DNA of 27,842 nt, taken from the NCBI GenBank assembly GCA_002331625.1, contig DCZN01000061.1, forward strand, positions 83,024-110,865, given 5' to 3'. The DNA is from Nitrospira sp. UBA2083. Its GTDB lineage: Bacteria; Nitrospirota; Nitrospiria; Nitrospirales; Nitrospiraceae. Below the pieces are notes generated by a model that had not been told where the DNA came from, ran no database searches, and saw only the letters and a program-made list of their open reading frames with translations. Both the position numbers and the translations under genes were made by a program. Positions 1 to 7,545 of this stretch are shown here, one piece after another (position 1 is the first letter of the stretch; each line of letters begins with the position of its first letter).

Positions 1-183
1 TTGATCGCGGAACGAATCCGTGAGTTGGCACGGCACCATAGCGTGCCGGTTGTGGAAAACAAGTTCGTCGCGAGAACGCTGTTCAAACTCGTCGACATCG
101 GCAAAGAAATTCCCAATGATCTCTATCGCGCGGTGGCAGAAATCCTGGCGTTTGTGTATCGCGCAAGGGGCATCACGGCGTAG
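1..183 (+). CDS. flhB: FlhB C-terminal fragment (flagellar export switch protein), cut by the window edge
   Basis: The reading frame is open from base 1 and ends at a TAG at 181-183, giving 60 residues that match the end of the FlhB cytoplasmic domain: IAERIRELA, then VPVVENKFVARTLF, then the IPNDLYRAVAEILAFVY tail typical of FlhB/YscU proteins. FlhB is an inner-membrane component of the flagellar type III export gate and controls the switch from hook to filament substrates. The autocleavage NPTH site and the membrane segments lie upstream of the window. The TTG at base 1 is internal codon sequence rather than a start. flhA follows after 22 bases, so the two genes are probably cotranscribed. 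Confidence 0.93.
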   Translation: MIAERIRELARHHSVPVVENKFVARTLFKLVDIGKEIPNDLYRAVAEILAFVYRARGITA

Positions 184-205
184 TCGGTTGTAATCTCGGA
201 GCATC

Positions 206-2302
206 ATGGCAGCAGCAGCGGAACCAGCGGGTCCCACACCACTGATCAAGCATCCGGACATCGTCATGTCCGTGGGTGTCGTCGCCATTATCATGGTGAT
301 GCTGCTCCCGTTGCCACGGTTTGTGCTCGATTTGTTGCTGAGTTTCGACATTACTCTCTCAGTCATCATCTTGTTGGTCGGGCTGCAGGTACGCCGCCCG
401 ATCGAATTCTCCGTGTTTCCGTCCATTCTCTTGATCATTACCCTGTTTCGACTGTCGCTCAATATTGCGTCGACGCGACTCATTCTGTTGCATGGCAACG
501 AAGGGGCTGGAGCTGCCGGGGAAGTGATACGCGCATTCGGCAATTTCATCGTCGGAGGAAACTATACGGTCGGTCTGGTGGTCTTTACCATTCTTGTCAT
601 CATCAATTTTGTGGTGGTGACCAAGGGCGCAGGACGTGTGGCGGAGGTTGCGGCACGCTTTACCTTGGACGCGATGCCCGGCAAGCAGATGAGCATTGAT
701 GCGGATCTCAATGCCGGTCTGATCAATGAAACCGATGCGCGTCGCCGCAGGCGGGAGATTACAGAAGAAGCGGATTTTTACGGGGCGATGGACGGTGCCA
801 GTAAGTTTGTTCGAGGAGATGCCATTGCGGCCGTGATCATCATCCTGGTCAACATCATTGGTGGATTGGCGATCGGTATTCTCCAACAGGGGATGAGTCC
901 GGGACTCGCGGCTCAGACCTATACGGTCCTGACCGTCGGTGAAGGGTTGGTGGCACAGATTCCAGCCCTGATCGTTTCGACTGCAGCCGGTATCGTCGTA
1001 ACCCGCGCTGCCTCGGAAACAAATTTGGGCGGGGAAATGACCAAACAGCTGCTGATGTCCTCCAAGCCGGTGGGGGTCGCGGCGGGAATTCTCCTGGCGC
1101 TTGGATTAGTCCCGGGACTTCCACATCTGGCGTTTCTGGTGTTAGGCAGCGGAGTGGCCTGGATGGCCTACCATCTTCACCAACAGGAACAGCTTGGAAC
1201 AACCACGCCGCCGCCTCCTACTGCTCCGAAGGCCGAAGACGCGCCGACGCGTGTGACTCCGTTGGATCTCATGGAAGTGCAAGTGGGGTATGGATTGATC
1301 GGCCTTGTGGAGGGCACGCAAGGCACGGCACTCCTTGACCGCATCAAAGCCCTTCGGCGGCAGTTTGCGGAATCGATGGGATTTGTGGTTCCGCCCATCC
1401 ATATCCGTGACAACCTCCAGTTGCGGCCGAACGAATATGCCATCATTTTGAAGGGTGTGGAGGTGGCCAAAGCGGACGTCCTGCCGGGCCATCTGTTGGC
1501 GATCGACCCCGGTACCGGCCAGCGAGGACTCGTGCAGGGTATTGCGACCAAAGAACCCGCCTTCGGTCTGCCGGCTTTGTGGATTCCTGAAGATGCCAGG
1601 GAACAGGCGCAAATTGCCGGCTATACCGTGGTTGATGCGAGTTCCGCAATCGCGACCCATCTTTCCGAGTTGGTCAAGCGATATGGTCATGAATTGTTAG
1701 GACGGCAGGAGGTGCAAGCGCTTCTGGATGAAGTTGGCAAGTCGCATCCAAAGCTGGTTGAGGAACTGATCCCGACGATGTTACCGCTGGGCACCGTGGT
1801 CCGCGTACTTGGCAACCTCCTCAAGGAAGGCATTCCCATTCGTGACTTACGATCGATCCTTGAGGGGATCTCGGATCAGGCTACGAATACGAAGGACCCC
1901 GAGGTGCTGACGGAGTATGCACGGCAGGCCTTGGCGAGAACCATCACCAAACAGTACCAGACGTCCGACGGGAGCCTGCAAGTGATCACCTTAGATCCAC
2001 GATTGGATCGGTCGCTGGCCGATCAAGTCGCGGCCCTGCCGCCTGGCGCCTCATTGAATCTCGATCCCACACTGTCTCATAAACTCCTCACGGGCTTGAA
2101 GCAAGCGGCCGAACGGGTTGCCGCTCGCGGGCAGCAGCCGATCGTGCTCTGTTCACAGGTCGTCCGGCGGCATCTTCGTCGGCACAGTGATCGCATTCTT
2201 CATTCGGTCCCTGTCATGGGATTCAACGAAGTCGATTCGTTTGTCCGCTTGCAGTCTCTTGATACGGTTCGGATCGATTTTGAATTGGCGCAATCATCCT
2301 AG
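206..2302 (+). CDS. flhA: FlhA, flagellar type III export gate protein
   Basis: The 698-residue protein has the usual FlhA length. The N-terminal half is membrane-embedded, with hydrophobic segments from about residue 20 onward, the family signature around RLSLNIASTRLIL, the polar loop TKGAGRVAEVAARFTLDAMPGKQMSIDADLNAG and the charged DARRRRREITEEADFYGAMDGASKFV stretch that defines the FHIPEP family. The C-terminal half, from about residue 345 after a Pro/Thr linker, is the cytoplasmic ring domain that docks chaperone-substrate complexes. FlhA forms the nonameric export gate that converts proton motive force into secretion. GGAG at 198-201 precedes the ATG. The gene sits between flhB and flhF with gaps of 22 and 8 bases. 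Confidence 0.98.
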   Translation: MAAAAEPAGPTPLIKHPDIVMSVGVVAIIMVMLLPLPRFVLDLLLSFDITLSVIILLVGLQVRRPIEFSVFPSILLIITLFRLSLNIASTRLILLHGNEGAGAAGEVIRAFGNFIVGGNYTVGLVVFTILVIINFVVVTKGAGRVAEVAARFTLDAMPGKQMSIDADLNAGLINETDARRRRREITEEADFYGAMDGASKFVRGDAIAAVIIILVNIIGGLAIGILQQGMSPGLAAQTYTVLTVGEGLVAQIPALIVSTAAGIVVTRAASETNLGGEMTKQLLMSSKPVGVAAGILLALGLVPGLPHLAFLVLGSGVAWMAYHLHQQEQLGTTTPPPPTAPKAEDAPTRVTPLDLMEVQVGYGLIGLVEGTQGTALLDRIKALRRQFAESMGFVVPPIHIRDNLQLRPNEYAIILKGVEVAKADVLPGHLLAIDPGTGQRGLVQGIATKEPAFGLPALWIPEDAREQAQIAGYTVVDASSAIATHLSELVKRYGHELLGRQEVQALLDEVGKSHPKLVEELIPTMLPLGTVVRVLGNLLKEGIPIRDLRSILEGISDQATNTKDPEVLTEYARQALARTITKQYQTSDGSLQVITLDPRLDRSLADQVAALPPGASLNLDPTLSHKLLTGLKQAAERVAARGQQPIVLCSQVVRRHLRRHSDRILHSVPVMGFNEVDSFVRLQSLDTVRIDFELAQSS

Positions 2303-2310
2303 GGGTAGTC

Positions 2311-3657
2311 ATGAAGGTTAAGACATTTCATGCCCTCACCATGCAGGATGCCCTGCGGGCCATTAAGGAAGAACTGGGGCCTGAGGCCATTATTTTGTCC
2401 TCCAAAGAGGTGCGTGAGGGAGGACGGCTCCTGCGTGCCTTTAATCGCCCAGTCCTAGAAGTGATGGCGGCATCCGATCAGGATGTCCCCCAGACTTCGC
2501 GGATCGGAGGACTTGCTCAGCAGTCCGATGGGCAGGGGAACCCATCAAGTGCGAAGGCGTTATCGCCGAATCCCGTGAATACGTTCCAACAGACGTTGCG
2601 GGGACTGCTCGGTCCGAATCAGGAACCGGTCGCCTCACGTGGTGAAACACGAGAGACGTCGTTGAAGCCAGCCATGGCGGCGGCGAAGCAGAACCGGCTC
2701 CGACATTGGCGGACGGCGTGCGATGAATTGAGTCGTTTGCTGCAAGACTTGTCGCGGGACGAAGGGCAGTCGACAGCAAATCGGTCAGTGACTCATCTTG
2801 CACCGCTGCGCCGCTCGCTGTTGGAGCAGGGGATGAATCCATCCACGATCGAGATGCTCTTGCACGAGGTACTGAAGATTACTGCCGTGGCAGACGTGCC
2901 TGCTGATCGGTCGGTGACAGGTGTGCTTCAACAGGAAATTGCCCGGCGTGTATGCACCACCGGACCCGTACCGTACGGAGACGGGCGTCCTGCCGTTGGC
3001 CTCCTCATCGGACCGAGCGGGGCTGGGAAGACATCGGCTGTGGCCAAGCTCGCCGCCTACTATCGTCTGGAGCATCGGAAGTCTGTCGCCATCATTACGT
3101 TTGATACGTATCGAGAAACTGCTGTTGAGCAGCTACGGCGATTTGCCAAGATCGTCGGGGTGCCTTTTGCCTGCGCGCTGTCGGCTCGACAGGTCCAGGA
3201 AGGACTTCGTCGTCACGCGCAGATGGACCTGGTCCTGATCGATATGCCGGGGGTTGGACCAGATGCGCTCGTGCTGGCGAGAGACCTGCGTCGTCTGCTG
3301 AAGAACGACACGATGACGACACACCTCGTTCTTCCAGCATCGATCAGAGAGCAAGAGGCCTGTCGGATCACGCGTCGCCTGGCAGATCTGCCGAAGCTCT
3401 GCTTGTTCTTTACGAAACTGGATGAGGCGGAGTGTGTGGGAACAATCTTCGAAGTGATGCACGCGACTGGTGTACCGCTGTCGTACTGGAGCACTGGGCG
3501 GCGGGTTCCAGGTGACATAGAGGTCGTCTCACCAGAACACCTGGCAGCCCGCCTGGGGACACTCGGTCCGGTGGAAGGTCAGGAGCGGATCGGTCATTGG
3601 AAGCAGTCAGCGGATGCACTCTCCGCATTGACAGAGATGGGAATTCACCACGGATAA
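2311..3657 (+). CDS. flhF: FlhF, SRP-family GTPase controlling flagellar position/number
   Basis: The 448-residue protein starts with the FlhF N-terminal motif MKVKTFHALTMQDALRAIKEELG, followed by a variable basic linker and an NG GTPase domain. The P-loop GPSGAGKTS is at about residues 234-242, DTYRETAVEQLRRFAKIVGVP follows, and TKLDE (G4) is near residue 367. FlhF is the SRP54/FtsY-like GTPase that localises early flagellar assembly, usually to the pole. The G3 element, normally DTAGR or DTPGR, reads DMPGV at residues 311-315, so the Thr and Arg positions are changed. AGGGG overlaps the flhA stop and serves as ribosome binding site. flhG follows 19 bases downstream. Confidence 0.95.
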   Translation: MKVKTFHALTMQDALRAIKEELGPEAIILSSKEVREGGRLLRAFNRPVLEVMAASDQDVPQTSRIGGLAQQSDGQGNPSSAKALSPNPVNTFQQTLRGLLGPNQEPVASRGETRETSLKPAMAAAKQNRLRHWRTACDELSRLLQDLSRDEGQSTANRSVTHLAPLRRSLLEQGMNPSTIEMLLHEVLKITAVADVPADRSVTGVLQQEIARRVCTTGPVPYGDGRPAVGLLIGPSGAGKTSAVAKLAAYYRLEHRKSVAIITFDTYRETAVEQLRRFAKIVGVPFACALSARQVQEGLRRHAQMDLVLIDMPGVGPDALVLARDLRRLLKNDTMTTHLVLPASIREQEACRITRRLADLPKLCLFFTKLDEAECVGTIFEVMHATGVPLSYWSTGRRVPGDIEVVSPEHLAARLGTLGPVEGQERIGHWKQSADALSALTEMGIHHG

Positions 3658-3676
3658 CTTGGTTGGAGGTCATGCT

Positions 3677-4546
3677 ATGCAGCTGAGAACCAGACGGTCG
3701 GCCCTTATCTCGGATCACATCATTCCCGGCAGAGAGTCGTCCACCCAGGTGATCGCCGTGTCCAGCGGAAAAGGGGGAGTCGGGAAGACGAACGTCGTGG
3801 CGAATGTGGCCATCGCGCTCACCAAGCTCGGCAAACGGGTGCTGATTCTGGACGCCGATTTCAGTCTGGGTAATCTCGACATCCTGCTCGGGCTGATCCC
3901 ACAACACACGATCGAGGATGTGCTGGCGGGGACGCATACGCTGGACCAGATCGTGCTCAAAGGCCCTGCAGGCGTCTCTGTGCTCCCGGCAAGCTCCGGG
4001 GTGCCGCATCTGACGACCCTGACGGAGTCCCAACAGCTTGTGATCCAAGAGCAGCTGGAACAGCTCACTGGCGAGATGGACGTGCTTTTGATCGACACCG
4101 GCGCAGGTATCTCCCCGAGTGTGACATTTTTTGCCGCTTCGGCCGACGAGACGATCGTAGTGGTCTCACCGGAACCAACGTCGCTGACCGACGCCTATGC
4201 GCTGATCAAGGTGCTGGCGCGCCAGTATCGAGAACACCGTTTCAAAATATTGGTGAATCAAGCCAAGAGTCCTCGGGAAGCATCCGAGGTGTTTGGAAAA
4301 CTCGATGTGGCGGTGGATCGATTTCTGCATGTGGCCATCGAATTGGTCGGAGCCATTCCCTATGACGACTATGTCCCTATGGCGGTGATGCGGCAGAAGG
4401 CGGTCTTGGAGGTGTTTCCCGATGCCCCGGCTTCTCACGCCTTCAGAAAGCTCGCGCAGCAGATCATCCAGTGGCCGAAGCCGGATCTTCCGAAGAGTTC
4501 TGTGCAATTAATCTGGCAACGGTCAACGATCCATGCCGGTCACTAA
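3677..4546 (+). CDS. flhG: FlhG (FleN/YlxH), MinD-like ATPase regulating flagellar number
   Basis: The 289-residue product has the deviant Walker A of the ParA/MinD family (VIAVSSGKGGVGKTN), the ILDADFSLGNLDILLG segment, and VLLIDTGAGISPSVTFF, and it ends with a basic/hydrophobic stretch compatible with a membrane-targeting helix. FlhG partners with FlhF to limit flagellar number. I chose ATG 3677 because GGAGG at 3665-3669 sits seven bases before it; a TTG at 3659 would place the Shine-Dalgarno sequence inside the gene. The N-terminus (MQLRTRRSALISDHI) lacks the DQAxxLR helix that in well-studied FlhG proteins stimulates the FlhF GTPase. Confidence 0.94.
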   Translation: MQLRTRRSALISDHIIPGRESSTQVIAVSSGKGGVGKTNVVANVAIALTKLGKRVLILDADFSLGNLDILLGLIPQHTIEDVLAGTHTLDQIVLKGPAGVSVLPASSGVPHLTTLTESQQLVIQEQLEQLTGEMDVLLIDTGAGISPSVTFFAASADETIVVVSPEPTSLTDAYALIKVLARQYREHRFKILVNQAKSPREASEVFGKLDVAVDRFLHVAIELVGAIPYDDYVPMAVMRQKAVLEVFPDAPASHAFRKLAQQIIQWPKPDLPKSSVQLIWQRSTIHAGH

Positions 4547-4569
4547 CACGAGGATAGACAAGATCTATT

Positions 4570-5319
4570 ATGAGTAAGGCAGCGTTACCACACGAGCGGA
4601 AATCATTTTCAGCGCAAGGGGCCAGGCGAGAAGAACTGATCAAAGAGTTCGCTCACGTGATTCGTGCGATGGCGCACCGGTTGGCCTTTCGGCTTCCAGC
4701 GTATTTGGACGCTGAAGATCTGATCTCAGTCGGCACCATCGGACTGATGGATGCCATGAACAAGTATGACCCGACAAGGGAGGCAAAGTTCAAGACGTAC
4801 GCGGAGTTTCGTATTCGAGGAGCCATGTTGGATGAGATCCGCGCGATGGATTGGATTCCACGGTCGGTCCATGAACGAATCGGCTTACTCCAAAAGACCC
4901 ATATGATGCTGATGAGCCGATTCGGTCGACCGCCTCAGGATGAAGAGGTCGCGGCTGAGTTGAAAATGTCGCTGGAAGAGCTCGACGAGTTCATTACACG
5001 GGCTCGGGGAGCGGTGATGATCAGTGTGGACGATTTAAGTCTGCATGAGCCGGACGGCCACAAAGTAGTGAAGATGCTGGCCGATACGCATACGCCCGAT
5101 CCGCTGTCGTCCTTAGTCAATGAGCGAGAACGCGAATCGGTCGCCTCCGCCATCCAATCGTTGCCTGAAAAGGAACGGCTTGTTTTGACGCTCTATTACT
5201 ACGAGGAACTCACCATGAAGGAAATCGGAGAGCTGTTGAAAGTGACTGAGTCGCGAGTCTGTCAAATCCATACTAAGGCCATTATCCGACTGAAAGCACA
5301 CTTGGAAGCGACGAGCTAA
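4570..5319 (+). CDS. fliA: FliA, flagellar sigma factor sigma-28
   Basis: The 249-residue protein shows sigma-70-family region 2 (DAEDLISVGTIGLMDAMNKY, then KFKTYAEFRIRGAMLDEIRA and MDWIPRSV, the FliA-specific 2.4/3 junction). Region 3 is FGRPPQDEEVAAELKM, and region 4 is LPEKERLVLTLYYYEELTMKEIGELLKVTESRVCQIHTKA. FliA directs transcription of late flagellar genes and is inhibited by FlgM, which is also encoded here. The only purine-rich element upstream (GAGGA at 4550-4554) is about 15 bases from the ATG, so initiation may be weak or coupled to flhG, which ends 23 bases upstream. Likely target promoters are listed separately at 10901, 15712, 20759 and 20857. Confidence 0.97.
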   Translation: MSKAALPHERKSFSAQGARREELIKEFAHVIRAMAHRLAFRLPAYLDAEDLISVGTIGLMDAMNKYDPTREAKFKTYAEFRIRGAMLDEIRAMDWIPRSVHERIGLLQKTHMMLMSRFGRPPQDEEVAAELKMSLEELDEFITRARGAVMISVDDLSLHEPDGHKVVKMLADTHTPDPLSSLVNERERESVASAIQSLPEKERLVLTLYYYEELTMKEIGELLKVTESRVCQIHTKAIIRLKAHLEATS

Positions 5320-5806
5320 GCCGGTCATGTTCTCTCCGGTCCCGGCTCGTGATGAGACCTGTTGTGATACGATGGATCGACACGATGCGAGTTCCCTTTG
5401 GTTCCGGTGGGGACATGCGGACATGTTTTAGAATGTCAGCGTGAAGAGCCTGCTCACGAGCTTCAACAGTAGCGATCTTGCCTGACCATTTCACGAGTGC
5501 ATGGTCATCGTTAAGTATCCCTCAAGCAGTCTGCGATCAGCGCATGATCCGTACAGACCGTGGGCTTCGGCTTCACACGGTCATGGCGTGATCTGATGAG
5601 GGGGTGCCCGATCAAGATGCTGCTCATCATTGAGCTATCTTCCCTGTCACCGGTAGGAAAAATTTTCACCCTGCTGGGTAGATTCCATCCTACGGTGATG
5701 TTTCGGTGAGTGGCTCTCGTAAGGTGTCCCACCTCTGAAGATGCCTATATGCCTGAATTTCGCTGGTTTTGAATCCCGCCTTACGAAAATGCTGCACGGA
5801 GTAACT
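5320..5806. other. Gene-free intergenic region upstream of flgF with inverted repeats
   Basis: No convincing coding sequence is visible on either strand in this gap between fliA and flgF. Just after the fliA stop there is GCCGG (5321-5325) facing CCGGC (5343-5347) with no T-run, so it is not a convincing terminator. Further along are a repeated GACATG (5412-5417 and 5420-5425), a perfect 7-bp inverted repeat GACCGTG/CACGGTC (5556-5562 and 5576-5582), and a larger nested inverted repeat near 5648-5697. The space ends in a sigma-54 promoter, so the repeats may be activator or other regulator sites. An untranslated RNA cannot be excluded. Confidence 0.6.
5648..5697. promoter_or_regulatory. Nested inverted repeat, candidate enhancer (UAS) for the flgF sigma-54 promoter
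   Basis: CACCGGTAGGA (5648-5658) pairs with TCCTACGGTG (5688-5697), a 10-bp stem with one bulged base. Inside the loop ACCC (5668-5671) faces GGGT (5676-5679) across TGCT. The element lies roughly 135-185 bp upstream of the predicted sigma-54 start site, where enhancer-binding activators such as FleQ/FlrC-type proteins usually bind. The symmetry is seen directly; the regulatory role is inferred. Confidence 0.4.
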
Positions 5807-5822
5807 TGGCACAAGGGTTGCT
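5807..5822 (+). promoter_or_regulatory. Sigma-54 (RpoN) promoter of the flgF operon
   Basis: The sequence TGGCACAAGGGTTGCT matches the -24/-12 consensus TGGCACG-N4-TTGCW at every defined position except the seventh (A for G), with exact GG-to-GC spacing. Transcription should start near 5833, 24 bases upstream of the flgF ATG at 5857. This placement also argues against a longer flgF reading frame beginning with the TTG at 5806, because that start would lie inside the promoter. Confidence 0.85.
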
Positions 5823-5856
5823 GTCTATCTCTTGGAATCGTGAAGGAGCTCAACCT

Positions 5857-6627
5857 ATGAATCGAGGAATCTATCCCATCTTGTCCGGCGCGCTGGCCCA
5901 CGAGCGGCGGATGCAAGTTTTTGCCAATAACATGGCGAATGTCAATACCGCCGGTTTCAAGCAGGACGAACAGGCCTTCAAATCCATCTTCCCACGCTAC
6001 CAGGCGGTCATTCCGACGGTCAGTCATACAGCGGGATTGGCGCAGCAGATTATGGCTCGACCCTTTGGGGCAACCGAACGCGCTTTTGTTGCGCCGCATA
6101 CGATGAAGACGACGTTCGAAGCGGGTCGTATCCGGTTGACCGGTAATCCGCTGGATCTCGCGATTCAGGGGCGAGGGTTTTTTGAAGTCCAAACGCCTCA
6201 GGGAGTTCGGTACACACGTAACGGTATGCTGTCGCTGGATAATCAACGACGATTAGTGAATGGACTGGGCTATCCGGTCATGGGCACAAAGGGAGAGATC
6301 AAGATTCCGGCCGGCAAACTGGAGATCTCAGGGCAAGGCGACATACGGGTGGATGATAAGCCAGTCGCGACAATCAAAATTATGGATTTTGACGACGATG
6401 CAATGCCGGTCAAGTCCGCTGAGGGGCTGTTTGCGTCCGATAAAGGCAAACCCGTCAAGAACCCGCAGTTGCAGGCCGGGCATATCGAAGAATCGAACGT
6501 GAGTTCAATCGGTGAGATGGTGAAGATGATTCAGGGTATGCGCAACTATGAATCGTCGCAGAAGCTGATTCAGACGCTCGATCGCATGGCCGAGGTGGCG
6601 ATTCAAGACATCGGCCGCGTGACGTAA
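5857..6627 (+). CDS. flgF: FlgF, proximal rod protein
   Basis: The 256-residue protein has the flagellar rod/hook N-terminal signature FANNMANVNTAGFK, the central LAIQGRGFFEVQTPQGVRYTRNG motif shared by FlgF, FlgG and FlgE, and the C-terminal coiled region ending QGMRNYESSQKLIQTLDRM. FlgF is exported by the flagellar type III system and forms part of the rod crossing the periplasm. ATG 5857 is preceded by AAGGAG (5843-5848) at ideal spacing, directly downstream of the sigma-54 promoter. It is the first gene of the flgF-flgG-flgA-flgH-x-flgI-flgJ run. Confidence 0.95.
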   Translation: MNRGIYPILSGALAHERRMQVFANNMANVNTAGFKQDEQAFKSIFPRYQAVIPTVSHTAGLAQQIMARPFGATERAFVAPHTMKTTFEAGRIRLTGNPLDLAIQGRGFFEVQTPQGVRYTRNGMLSLDNQRRLVNGLGYPVMGTKGEIKIPAGKLEISGQGDIRVDDKPVATIKIMDFDDDAMPVKSAEGLFASDKGKPVKNPQLQAGHIEESNVSSIGEMVKMIQGMRNYESSQKLIQTLDRMAEVAIQDIGRVT

Positions 6628-6636
6628 CACCTGTGA

Positions 6637-6705
6637 GTTTCATGTTTCGTGTTTTGGGTTTCGAGTAAGGACCACTCTTGAAACTTGAAACTCGAAACTT
6701 GTGAC
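6637..6705. repeat. Heptad-repeat inverted element (GTTTCNN units) between flgF and flgG
   Basis: The left arm, 6637-6666, is four successive 7-base units of the type GTTTCRW (one unit reads GTTTTGG). The right arm, 6678-6705, is four units of the complementary type (TTGAAAC, TTGAAAC, TCGAAAC and a degenerate TTGTGAC). About 11 bases separate the arms, so the RNA or single-stranded DNA could fold into a long imperfect hairpin in several registers. It resembles dispersed intergenic repeats rather than a rho-independent terminator: there is no GC stem and no T-run. It interrupts an otherwise compact operon. Confidence 0.8.
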
Positions 6706-6745
6706 CGAAAGCCGGGTGAAGTAATGAGGACCGAGGAGGGGTGAG

Positions 6746-7537
6746 ATGATCAGAGCCATGTGGACCGCAGCGACGGGCATGACCGCACAGCAGATCAATG
6801 TCGACACCATCGCGCACAACCTTGCCAACGTCAACACGAACTCCTTTAAGCGAAGCCGTGCGGAGTTTGCTGATTTGGTCTATCAAATCCAACGGCTTCC
6901 AGGCACGAATGCATCAAACGTCGGGGTCTTCCCCGTTGGCATCCAGGTTGGGACTGGGGTACGTCCCACGACCGTAGCGAAAGAGTGGTTGCAAGGAAAC
7001 ATGCGCCAAACGAATAACGAGACGGATCTGGCGATCGATGGCAACGGTTTCTTTCAAGTGTCACGTCCTGACGGCACCATCATGTATACCAGGAACGGCT
7101 CGTTCAAACGGGATAACGTCGGGAATCTTGTGACCGGCGACGGCGATCTTCTGAATCCGGTCATCACGATTCCGTCCGGTGCGCTCAAGGTCGATATCGG
7201 TCAGGACGGTACCGTCTCGGTCTTGCTCCCCGGTGTGACCCAAGCGTCACAAGTCGGCCAGATTCAGCTCACACGGTTCGACAACCCTTCAGGCTTGGTC
7301 GCCATGGGGAACAATCTGTTCATCGACAGCTTTGCGTCGGGCCCTCCCACACAAGGAACCGGAGGCTTTACGACCGGGTTCGGCACGATTCAACAGGGAT
7401 TTTTGGAAAGTTCCAACGTCAACCTGGCCGAGGAAATGGTCAATATGATCATCGCTCAGCGGAGTTACGAGATCAACTCCAAGACTATCCAGGCCTCTGA
7501 TGAGATGATGGCTATTGCCAACAATCTGCGCCGATAG
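6746..7537 (+). CDS. flgG: FlgG, distal rod protein
   Basis: The 263-residue product begins MIRAMWTAATGMTAQQINVDTIAHNLANVNTNSFKRSR, the characteristic FlgG start. It contains DLAIDGNGFFQVSRPDGTIMYTRNGSF and ends with EEMVNMIIAQRSYEINSKTIQASDEMM, the conserved C-terminal helix. Length matches the family (about 260 residues). It forms the distal rod that passes through the P and L rings. A strong GAGGAGGG at 6733-6740 precedes the ATG. It is separated from flgF by 118 bases holding the heptad-repeat hairpin; flgA begins 9 bases after its stop. Confidence 0.97.
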   Translation: MIRAMWTAATGMTAQQINVDTIAHNLANVNTNSFKRSRAEFADLVYQIQRLPGTNASNVGVFPVGIQVGTGVRPTTVAKEWLQGNMRQTNNETDLAIDGNGFFQVSRPDGTIMYTRNGSFKRDNVGNLVTGDGDLLNPVITIPSGALKVDIGQDGTVSVLLPGVTQASQVGQIQLTRFDNPSGLVAMGNNLFIDSFASGPPTQGTGGFTTGFGTIQQGFLESSNVNLAEEMVNMIIAQRSYEINSKTIQASDEMMAIANNLRR

Positions 7538-7545
7538 GGGGTAGC

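Noticed and set aside
27..42. TTGGCACGGCACC inside flhB as a sigma-54 promoter
   Set aside because: It matches the -24 half only; no TTGC at the -12 position.
3410..4048. Long open frame on the minus strand opposite the flhF end and flhG
   Set aside because: It lies fully antisense to two confidently identified genes, has no recognisable domain and no ribosome site; similar shadow frames occur throughout this GC-rich window.
5511..5732. 73-codon minus-strand frame in the fliA-flgF gap
   Set aside because: No recognisable motif, no convincing ribosome site, and it overlaps the inverted repeats that look regulatory.
6410..6443. TCAAGTCC...TCCGATAA inside flgF as a sigma-28 promoter
   Set aside because: The spacer is 18 bases, far from the 11-12 seen at the other sites, and the sequence is coding.
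7530..7537. GCCGATAG at the end of flgG as another sigma-28 -10 box
   Set aside because: No TCAA/TAAA-like -35 element occurs 11-12 bases upstream; it is explained by the Arg-Arg-stop codons.
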